A DNA stretch of 64,000 bases from CAXBCP01 sp047638395 (lineage in GTDB: Bacteria; Pseudomonadota; Alphaproteobacteria; MPNO01; UBA830), in contig JBLIMV010000013.1 of NCBI GenBank assembly GCA_047638395.1, forward strand, positions 1-64,000. The letters are read 5' to 3'. The notes beneath the pieces were generated by a model that worked only from the letters and a program-made list of their open reading frames with translations, had not been told where the DNA came from and searched no databases. The stretch's first letter is position 1. Every line of letters begins with the position of its first letter. Of this stretch, positions 57,461 to 64,000 are shown in pieces. A program made the translations under genes and the position numbers.

Positions 57461-58813
57461 CTACTCGGCGGCGACGGCCGTGTTCTGCCACGTCTCCAGG
57501 TCTGCCAGTGCCCGGTCTGAATAGGCTTTCTTGCGCTCGCGTCCTTTGACCCGGACTTCGAGCGGCGGCACCAGACCGAAATTGATGTTCATTGGCTGAA
57601 ACGTCTCGTCATCCGCGCCACCGGTGATGTGGTCGATCAACGCGCCGAGCGCCGTGGTGACGGGCGGCGCGGTGAAAGTTTCGCCCGTATTCTCAGCGGC
57701 GGCATAGCGTCCGGCGAGCAATCCTATGGCGGCACTTTCGACATAGCCCTCGACGCCGGTGATCTGCCCGGCAAATCGAATGCGGGGCATGGCCTTCAGC
57801 CTTAATTCGCGGTCCAGCAAACGTGGCGAATTGAGGAAGGTGTTGCGGTGAATGCCGCCAAGCCGGGCGAAGGAAGCGTTTTCGAGCCCCGGTATCATGC
57901 CGAAAACCCGTGCCTGTTCGCTGTATTTAAGCTTGGTCTGGAAGCCGACGAGATTATAGAGCGTGCCCAGGCTGTTATCCTGGCGCAACTGAACGATGGC
58001 GTAAGCCTTGCCGCCCGTGTGAGCGTTGGTGAGACCGACCGGCTTCATCGGGCCGTAGCGCAGGGTGTTTTCGCCGCGGGATGCCATCACTTCAATCGGC
58101 AGGCATCCTTCGAAATAGGGTGTGCTTTCTTCCCATTCCTTGAACTCGGTCTTTTCAGCCGCCTCCAGCGCTGCCAGAAACGCAAAATACTGATCCCTGT
58201 CCATCGGGCAGTTGATATAGTCCTTGCCGGTACCGCCGGGGCCTGGCTTGTCGTAACGCGACTGGAACCAGGCGACATCCAGGTTGACGGAATCGGTGTA
58301 GACGATCGGGGCAATCGCATCGAAAAAGGCGAGGGCGTCTTCATCGGTCAGACCGCGGATCGCCTCTGCCAACGGTGCCGAAGTCAGCGGGCCCGTCGCA
58401 ATGATGACGTTGTCCCAGTCTTCCGGCGGCAGCCCCTCAATTTCGCCGCGTTCAACACTGATTAGCGGCTCATCGCCGAGGGTTTTGGTAACGGCGGCGG
58501 CAAATTCATCGCGGTCAACAGCCAGTGCGCCGCCGGCGGGGACCTTGTTCGCGTCCGCCATTGCCAGAATAAGCGATCCGCAGCGGCGCATTTCCTCGTG
58601 CAGTAGCCCAACGGCGTTGTATTCGGCATCGTCCGAACGGAATGAATTGGAACACACCAGTTCGGCGAGATTATCGGTCTGATGTGCATCCGTCGTCCGA
58701 TCGGGGCGCATTTCATGAATCACGGCCTGCTGGCCGGATTTGGCGACCTGCCATGCGGCTTCAGCACCGGCGAGACCACCGCCGATAATATGAACCGTCT
58801 TTTGATCTGGCAT
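57461..58813 (-). CDS. trmFO: Folate-dependent tRNA uridine-54 methyltransferase TrmFO
   Basis: About 450-residue FAD/folate-dependent enzyme that makes 5-methyluridine at position 54 of tRNA (FAD and methylenetetrahydrofolate as donors). The FAD motif is VHIIGGGLAGAEAAWQ. The conserved segments NLAELVCSNSFRSDDAEYN, EMRRCGSLILAMADANKVPAGG and FGMIPGLENASFARLGGI are clear, and the cysteines involved in catalysis lie in VCSNSF and LPIEVM-flanking regions. The frame is open 10 codons further, but ATG 58813 overlapping the chaC stop (TGATG) begins the family start. Confidence 0.94.
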   Translation of the reverse strand: MPDQKTVHIIGGGLAGAEAAWQVAKSGQQAVIHEMRPDRTTDAHQTDNLAELVCSNSFRSDDAEYNAVGLLHEEMRRCGSLILAMADANKVPAGGALAVDRDEFAAAVTKTLGDEPLISVERGEIEGLPPEDWDNVIIATGPLTSAPLAEAIRGLTDEDALAFFDAIAPIVYTDSVNLDVAWFQSRYDKPGPGGTGKDYINCPMDRDQYFAFLAALEAAEKTEFKEWEESTPYFEGCLPIEVMASRGENTLRYGPMKPVGLTNAHTGGKAYAIVQLRQDNSLGTLYNLVGFQTKLKYSEQARVFGMIPGLENASFARLGGIHRNTFLNSPRLLDRELRLKAMPRIRFAGQITGVEGYVESAAIGLLAGRYAAAENTGETFTAPPVTTALGALIDHITGGADDETFQPMNINFGLVPPLEVRVKGRERKKAYSDRALADLETWQNTAVAAE

Positions 58814-59505
58814 CAGGAAAGTTTCTTTTCGACGAGATCGCACAGCCTGCGCATCATGGGGTCACGCAGGCCAAGATCTTCGAGGTGCTGCGTGGTGTTG
58901 AACAGGTAATCGGTGCAGGGGCCGAGATGACCGCAGCCCTGGGCAATATGGCGGGCAGTTTCCTCGAGCGATTGCTTGCCCGCGTAGTTCTCGGACGCCC
59001 GATTGGCGGTAAATGTGATTGCCTTGACCGGACCTTCTGCCGTCTGGACGGAACCCCATTTGGCGAAATAGGTCTCACCGGTCATCTCGCGCATAAAGAC
59101 GCTTGTGAGCTCTTCCTCGGCGCGCTCGCGCTTTACACCTAGAACGATGCCGTTACAGGAACCGCCGGTATCGAGTGCGAGCATCATGCCGGGCGCATCA
59201 GGCGAGCCACGGCCGATTGTCGACCAGAAACAGAACTGCCGGTGATAGCCGAACAGGCGTCCGATACGCTTTTCGTCATAGTCGAAGGCCGGGTTCCAGA
59301 TCAGTGAACCGTAGCCGAACACCCAGATCATATCGCCAGCCGGCGCGGAGGCGATCATTTCGTCCCGCTTTCCAAGACGGAATTCCGGGGTGTTCCGCTT
59401 CATAACGCCTTCGAGACCCGCTGCGATGATCATTTCATCGTGGCGACCGTTCAGAAAGTCCTCTTTGGAAAGTTGCTGTCCCTGAACGGGAGGCGATTTC
59501 TTCAA
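58813..59505 (-). CDS. Gamma-glutamylcyclotransferase, ChaC family
   Basis: 230-residue ChaC-type enzyme that degrades glutathione (or gamma-glutamyl peptides) to 5-oxoproline and cysteinylglycine. The signature MIWVFGYGSLIWNPAFDYD, FCFWSTIGRGSPDAPGMMLA, the catalytic Glu in VFMREMTGETYFAKW and GCGHLGPCTDYL are in place. The start is a TTG at 59505, chosen because the N-terminal LSKEDFLNGRHDEMIIAAG is homologous to ChaC openings; the frame is closed just upstream. It overlaps trmFO by one base and follows uvrA on the same strand. Substrate range is inferred. Confidence 0.88.
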   Translation of the reverse strand: MKKSPPVQGQQLSKEDFLNGRHDEMIIAAGLEGVMKRNTPEFRLGKRDEMIASAPAGDMIWVFGYGSLIWNPAFDYDEKRIGRLFGYHRQFCFWSTIGRGSPDAPGMMLALDTGGSCNGIVLGVKRERAEEELTSVFMREMTGETYFAKWGSVQTAEGPVKAITFTANRASENYAGKQSLEETARHIAQGCGHLGPCTDYLFNTTQHLEDLGLRDPMMRRLCDLVEKKLS

Positions 59506-59590
59506 TTTACGAGCCAGTTCAATAGTTTAGGCGAGGAAAATGCCTTATTCGGACGTACAGGTCGAGGAGTATCGACGTATACTGCTTATA

Positions 59591-62449
59591 TCAGGCCGAT
59601 TTTCGGGACGTGCTTCCGGGCCCAAGCCCGAGATATGGCGCCAGGTACTGCCCGGTAACGCTCCGTTCCACCACCGCGACGTCCTCGGGACGCCCCTCGG
59701 CAACGATTTCGCCGCCGCCATCGCCGCCTTCTGGGCCGAGATCGATGATCCAGTCCGCAGTTTTGATGACGTCGAGGTTATGTTCGATAACGATCACGGT
59801 ATTTCCCTGATCGACCAGGGCCTGCAGAACTTCGAGCAGCTTGCGGATATCGTCGAAATGGAGGCCGGTCGTCGGCTCGTCCAGAATATAGACGGTTTTG
59901 CCGGTGGCGCGTTTCGACAGCTCTTTCGACAGTTTCACCCGTTGGGCCTCGCCACCTGACAGCGTGTTGGCCTGCTGACCAATCTTCACGTAACCGAGCC
60001 CGACCCGAAACAGCATCTCCAGTTTGTCGCGGATCGACGGCACGGCCGAGAAAAAGTCGACACCTTCTTCCACGGTCATATCAAGAACATCGGCTATTGA
60101 TTTGTTTCTAAAAAAAACTTCGAGTGTTTCGCGATTATAGCGTTTGCCCTTGCAGATATCGCACTGAACATAGACATCGGCGAGAAAATGCATCTCGATT
60201 TTGATCACGCCGTCGCCCTGGCAGGCCTCGCAGCGACCGCCCTTGACGTTAAATGAGAAGCGTCCCGGTTTGTAGCCGCGGGCTTTCGATTCCGGCAGGC
60301 CGGCGAACCAGTCGCGGATCGGCGTGAATGTGCCGGTATATGTCGCCGGGTTCGAGCGCGGCGTGCGGCCAATGGGGGACTGGTCGATATCAACGACCTT
60401 GTCGATAAATTCGAGCCCCTTGATGTCTTTGTGTTCGCCGGGGATCACACGCGCATTGTTGATGCGCCGCGCCATGGCCTTGTAGAGCGTCTCGATAATC
60501 AGACTGGATTTGCCGCCGCCTGAAACACCACTTACACAGGTAAGGATGCCGAGCGGGATATCGACGGACAGGTTCTTCAGGTTGTTGGCATTTGCGCCGG
60601 TCACCCGGAGGCGGCGTTTCTTGTCGAACTTGCGTCGTTCTGCAGGTATTTCGACTTTAAGGTCGCCGCGCAGGTATTTTGCGGTCAGGCTGCGTTTCGA
60701 GCGGATAACTGCCGCCGGTTTGCCCGAGGCCACGACTTCGCCGCCATGTACGCCGGCACCGACCCCCATGTCGATCAGGTAATCGGCCGACCGGATGGCT
60801 TCCTCGTCATGTTCGACGACGATGACCGTGTTGCCGATATCGCGCAGATGACGCAGGGTTTCGAGCAAACGCGCGTTATCGCGTTGATGCAGGCCGATAG
60901 AGGGCTCATCCAGCACGTAAAGAACGCCGGTCAGGCCGGAGCCAATCTGCGACGCCAGACGGATGCGCTGGCTTTCACCGCCGGACAGCGTGCCCGACGT
61001 GCGCGACAGGGTCAGATAATCAAGCCCGACATTGTGCAGGAAACCGAGACGTTCGTTGATTTCCTTCAGGATACCCGTCGCAATCTCATTCTGCTTGTCG
61101 GTCAGCCGCTCGGAAACGGAAGCGAACCATTCATACGCACCGCCAATCGAGTACTCGGTGATGTTGCTAATGTGTTTGCCATCGATTTTGACGGCCAGCG
61201 CTTCGGGTTTGAGGCGGGCACCATCGCAGACTTCGCATTGTGATACCGCCTGGTACTTGCCCAGCTCTTCGCGAGTCCAGCTTGAATCGGTTTCGCGAAA
61301 ACGGCGTTCCATGTTCGGCACCACGCCCTCGAAGGCCCGGTCGATCGTGTAGGATCTCTTTTCGTCGGCGTAGATCATCTTCACGGCCTTGTCGCCGGAG
61401 CCATGAAGGATAACGTCCTGAGCCTTCTTCGGCAGATCTTTGAAGGCGGTGTTGACGGAAAACCTGAACGCGCGGGCTAGGGAATCGAGTGTCTGGTCGT
61501 AATAGCTCGATGAAGAGCTGGACCACGGGGCAATCGCGCCGTCTTTGAGGGATTTGTCGCTGTCAGGCACCACAAGTTCCGGATCGAAATACATCTTTGT
61601 GCCGAGCCCGTCGCAGGCCGGGCAGGCGCCGTGGGGGTTATTGAACGAAAACAGCCGGGGTTCGATCTCGTCAATCGTGAAGCCGGAGACGGGGCAGGCG
61701 AATTTGGCGGAGAACAGTGTTCGGTCGTTTGTATCGGCGTTTTCAGCAATCGCCAGACCTTCGGTCAGGCCGAGCGCCGTCTCGAGCGAATCCGCCACCC
61801 GGTTGCCCATATCGGGGCGCACCACGATGCGATCGACGACAACCTCGATATCGTGCTTGTAGTTCTTGTCGAGGGCAGGGACATCCTGGATGTCATACAT
61901 CTCGCCATCGACACGGACCCGGGTGAAACCCTTTTTTTGCAGCTCGGCGAATTCCTTGCGGTATTCACCTTTCCGACCGCGGACAATCGGGGCCAGGAGG
62001 AACAGCCGGGTTCCTTCGACCATTTCCTCGATCCGGTCGACCATCTGCGAGACGGTCTGGCTTTCAATCGGCAGCCCGGTTGCTGGCGAATAGGGGATAC
62101 CCACCCGCGCGAACAGCAGGCGCATGTAGTCATAGATCTCGGTGACGGTGCCCACGGTCGAGCGGGGATTGCGCGAGGTTGTCTTCTGTTCGATTGAAAT
62201 CGCCGGCGACAGCCCCTCAATCGAGTCGACATCCGGCTTTTCCATCAATTCAAGGAACTGCCGCGCATAGGCCGAAAGGCTCTCTACGTAGCGCCGTTGC
62301 CCTTCTGCATAAATTGTGTCGAAGGCAAGCGTCGACTTGCCTGACCCGGACAGGCCGGTGACAACCACGAGCGAATCCCGGGGGATATCGACGTCGACGT
62401 TTTTGAGGTTATGTTCACGGGCACCGCGAACGACGATCTTTGATTGCAT
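59591..62449 (-). CDS. uvrA: Excinuclease ABC subunit A
   Basis: 952-residue DNA-damage recognition ATPase of nucleotide excision repair. Two ABC halves are seen: Walker A GLSGSGKSTLAFD in the first half and GVSGGGKSSLIIE in the second, with signatures LSGGESQRIRLA and LSGGEAQRVKLS. Zinc-binding cysteines are in FACPVSGF with GACPACDGLG and in GRCEACQGDGV with VQCDICKGKRY. UvrA is usually LexA-controlled; no GTTC-N7-GTTC box was found in the 100 bp upstream. It is divergent from the dehydrogenase gene and ends 85 bp before chaC. Confidence 0.97.
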   Translation of the reverse strand: MQSKIVVRGAREHNLKNVDVDIPRDSLVVVTGLSGSGKSTLAFDTIYAEGQRRYVESLSAYARQFLELMEKPDVDSIEGLSPAISIEQKTTSRNPRSTVGTVTEIYDYMRLLFARVGIPYSPATGLPIESQTVSQMVDRIEEMVEGTRLFLLAPIVRGRKGEYRKEFAELQKKGFTRVRVDGEMYDIQDVPALDKNYKHDIEVVVDRIVVRPDMGNRVADSLETALGLTEGLAIAENADTNDRTLFSAKFACPVSGFTIDEIEPRLFSFNNPHGACPACDGLGTKMYFDPELVVPDSDKSLKDGAIAPWSSSSSSYYDQTLDSLARAFRFSVNTAFKDLPKKAQDVILHGSGDKAVKMIYADEKRSYTIDRAFEGVVPNMERRFRETDSSWTREELGKYQAVSQCEVCDGARLKPEALAVKIDGKHISNITEYSIGGAYEWFASVSERLTDKQNEIATGILKEINERLGFLHNVGLDYLTLSRTSGTLSGGESQRIRLASQIGSGLTGVLYVLDEPSIGLHQRDNARLLETLRHLRDIGNTVIVVEHDEEAIRSADYLIDMGVGAGVHGGEVVASGKPAAVIRSKRSLTAKYLRGDLKVEIPAERRKFDKKRRLRVTGANANNLKNLSVDIPLGILTCVSGVSGGGKSSLIIETLYKAMARRINNARVIPGEHKDIKGLEFIDKVVDIDQSPIGRTPRSNPATYTGTFTPIRDWFAGLPESKARGYKPGRFSFNVKGGRCEACQGDGVIKIEMHFLADVYVQCDICKGKRYNRETLEVFFRNKSIADVLDMTVEEGVDFFSAVPSIRDKLEMLFRVGLGYVKIGQQANTLSGGEAQRVKLSKELSKRATGKTVYILDEPTTGLHFDDIRKLLEVLQALVDQGNTVIVIEHNLDVIKTADWIIDLGPEGGDGGGEIVAEGRPEDVAVVERSVTGQYLAPYLGLGPGSTSRKSA

Positions 62450-62557
62450 CGGGGTTGGTTACGGCCAATAAAGCTGCGTGGATTTCGCCGATAATAAGGC
62501 GCGCCCGCGGGCAAAGCGACTCGTTAAGGGCTATGGGGCAAAGGAATTGTGGATCAA

Positions 62558-63532
62558 ATGAAAAAACTCGCCATTCTCGACGATTATCAGGATGTCGCCA
62601 TGGATATGGCCGACTGGTCTCTGCTTGACGGAGACGTCCAAGTGACGGTGTTCAATGACCACCTGTCGGATGAAGACGCTGTGGCCGAACGCCTCAAGCC
62701 GTTCGAAATGGTGATGATCATGCGTGAGCGGACGCCATTTCCACGCTCGCTCTTCGAAAAACTGCCAAATCTCGAACACCTGGTCAGCAGTGGTATGCGC
62801 AATCTGTCCGTGGATGTGGATGCGGCCAGCGATAACGGCGTGATCTGCACCGGTACGCCCTCGCTCGGCTATCCGACGGCTGAACTGACCTGGGGGCTTA
62901 TTCATTCGCTTGCGCGGCATGTGCCGTTCGAGGACCGTGAGACCCGCGCCGGTGCCTGGCAGAAGACCGTCGGTGTCGGCCTGCGGGACAAGGTGTTGGG
63001 CATCATGGGGCTCGGCCGGATCGGCGTCGACGTGGCGCGGGTCGGGATCGCAACCGGAATGCAGGTCATTGCGTGGTCCGAGAACCTGACCCAGGACAAG
63101 TGCGACGAGGTTGGGGCACGGCTGGTGACCAAGGAAGAACTGCTCCAGCAATCCGACTTCCTGACCATTCATCTGCTCCTGAGCGATCGTACCCGGGGCC
63201 TGCTGCAGGCGGCTGACCTGGCCCAGATGAAGCCGAGCTCGTTCATCGTGAATACCTCGCGGGGGCCGATCATCGATGAGCCGGCGCTGATCGATGCGCT
63301 GCAGAACCGGAAAATTGCCGGTGCAGGGATCGACGTCTTCGAGGTCGAGCCGCTGCCGCTCGATCATCCGCTGCGCGATATGCCGAACATGGTGATCATG
63401 CCGCATCTGGGTTACGTGACGGTCGAAAATTATCAGAACTGGTACGGCGGAACCGTGGAGAACATCCGCTCATGGCTGGACGGCAAGACGATCAACCAGA
63501 TGTCCGGTCGCAATCCGACAACGCCGGGTTAG
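62558..63532 (+). CDS. D-2-hydroxyacid dehydrogenase
   Basis: 324-residue NAD(P)-dependent dehydrogenase of the SerA/D-isomer family. The Rossmann motif is LGIMGLGRIGVDVARVGIA, the substrate-orienting Arg lies in NTSRGPIIDEPALIDALQ, then a Glu in DVFEVEPLP and the catalytic His in MPHLGYVTVENYQNWYGG. It reduces a 2-keto acid or oxidises a D-2-hydroxy acid; the exact substrate cannot be assigned. GTG 62549 lies only three bases behind AAGGA, so ATG 62558 is used. It lies between uvrA (divergent) and ssb (same strand). Confidence 0.9.
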   Translation: MKKLAILDDYQDVAMDMADWSLLDGDVQVTVFNDHLSDEDAVAERLKPFEMVMIMRERTPFPRSLFEKLPNLEHLVSSGMRNLSVDVDAASDNGVICTGTPSLGYPTAELTWGLIHSLARHVPFEDRETRAGAWQKTVGVGLRDKVLGIMGLGRIGVDVARVGIATGMQVIAWSENLTQDKCDEVGARLVTKEELLQQSDFLTIHLLLSDRTRGLLQAADLAQMKPSSFIVNTSRGPIIDEPALIDALQNRKIAGAGIDVFEVEPLPLDHPLRDMPNMVIMPHLGYVTVENYQNWYGGTVENIRSWLDGKTINQMSGRNPTTPG

Positions 63533-63689
63533 AACGCGTTTTCACATAGTCCTGAAAGGCGAATCGCAACCGCCGACCAGGGGCAATAATCCTTTGCTAC
63601 AGCGGCTTAACGGGCCCAGTCGGCTATGGTATCGCGCGGCTGTTGCGCTATTATGAGCGATAATCAAATCAGGACCACGGGAGCAGGGC

Positions 63690-64000
63690 ATGGCCGGCAG
63701 CGTCAACAAAGTTATTCTTATCGGCAATCTTGGCCGCGACCCGGAAGTCCGGCACACGAATGACGGTCGCCCGATCGTTAATCTGTCGGTGGCCACCTCT
63801 GAACAATGGCGTGATAAATCCAGCGGCGAGCGCCGGGAAAAGACCGAATGGCACCGGGTTGTCGTATTCGATGAAAAAATCTGCGAGGTCGCCCAGAAGT
63901 ACCTGAACAAGGGCTCGACGGTTTATCTCGAAGGCGCGCTTCAGACCCGTAAATGGACCGACAACCAGGGTGTCGAGAAATACAGCACCGAAGTCGTGCT
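63690..64000 (+). CDS. ssb: Single-stranded DNA-binding protein, 3' end cut by window
   Basis: First 103 residues of SSB, which coats single-stranded DNA in replication and repair. The OB fold begins MAGSVNKVILIGNLGRDPEV, continues NLSVATSEQWRDKSSGERRE and WHRVVVFDEKICEVAQKYL, and shows the conserved Trp/Phe positions. The acidic C-terminal tail lies beyond the window. AGCAGGG is found seven bases before ATG 63690. ssb and uvrA are often adjacent and divergent; here the dehydrogenase gene has been placed between them. Confidence 0.96.
   Translation, partial: MAGSVNKVILIGNLGRDPEVRHTNDGRPIVNLSVATSEQWRDKSSGERREKTEWHRVVVFDEKICEVAQKYLNKGSTVYLEGALQTRKWTDNQGVEKYSTEVV

Noticed and set aside
62450..62557. 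LexA-type SOS box before uvrA
   Set aside because: No GTTC-N7-GTTC or GAAC-N7-GAAC pattern was found in the interval.

Overview
The window is chromosomal DNA from a GC-rich alphaproteobacterium, most probably a member of the Rhodospirillales or a close relative. The evidence is a PopZ (DUF2497) gene, a perfect CtrA-type site (TTAA-N7-TTAA) upstream of a pcm-like/tolC pair, a short alphaproteobacterial-type TatABC operon, and the block scpA-scpB, tatABC-serS-surE-pcm-nlpD, yajC-secD-secF, hpnE and trmFO. No rRNA, CRISPR array, prophage or insertion sequence was seen. Both ends cut genes: a metC-type lyase on the left and ssb on the right.

Layout. 1-2.0 kb: sulfur amino acid genes (metC-like lyase, mercaptopyruvate sulfurtransferase) on the minus strand, followed by a non-coding segment with a strong hairpin plus terminator (candidate small RNA or attenuator). 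2.4-4.8 kb: a PepSY protein with an OmpR-type response regulator and its sensor kinase. 4.8-9.8 kb: aldo/keto reductase, a hydrolase-OsmC fusion, a CopD-like membrane protein, and a MoxR ATPase with its VWA partner. 9.8-11.3 kb: a probable periplasmic copper-handling set (a Cys/His-rich secreted protein and two PCuAC-type proteins). 11.3-17.1 kb: RidA, a PEP-CTERM protein, a small lipoprotein in an AT-richer stretch, and a large hybrid histidine kinase. tRNA-Asn follows. 17.5-23.6 kb: a gentisate-dioxygenase-like cupin, MscS, an MFS exporter and two AMP-forming acyl-CoA ligases, then tRNA-Cys.

24-33.5 kb: pcm-like and tolC (CtrA site upstream), popZ, valS, a BrkB-type membrane protein coupled to an unusual TAXI-type binding protein without signal peptide, and ilvD. 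33.7-42.3 kb: a small membrane protein and xthA, erpA with a clear promoter, and one tightly packed plus-strand run dgt-argS-SPOR-nagZ-scpA-scpB that links nucleotide pool control, translation, peptidoglycan recycling and chromosome condensation. 42.4-53.7 kb: an orphan ABC ATPase, tatABC, serS-surE-pcm-nlpD, a DUF815 ATPase, and yajC-secD-secF with a Mth938-type gene, a large protein-export and envelope block. 53.7-64 kb: a PuuD-like membrane protein, hpnE with a degenerate squalene-synthase-like gene, a divergent squalene/phytoene synthase family gene, trmFO-chaC, uvrA, a D-2-hydroxyacid dehydrogenase and ssb.

Most of the window is core genome. The observations most worth following are non-coding or architectural: the hairpin/terminator RNA before sseA, the CtrA site before the pcm-like/tolC pair, the triplicated start region of the 65-residue protein behind xthA, the palindromes before ilvD and before the orphan ABC ATPase, the acidic tails on several housekeeping proteins, the signal-less TAXI protein, and the eroded squalene-synthase-like paralogue beside hpnE.
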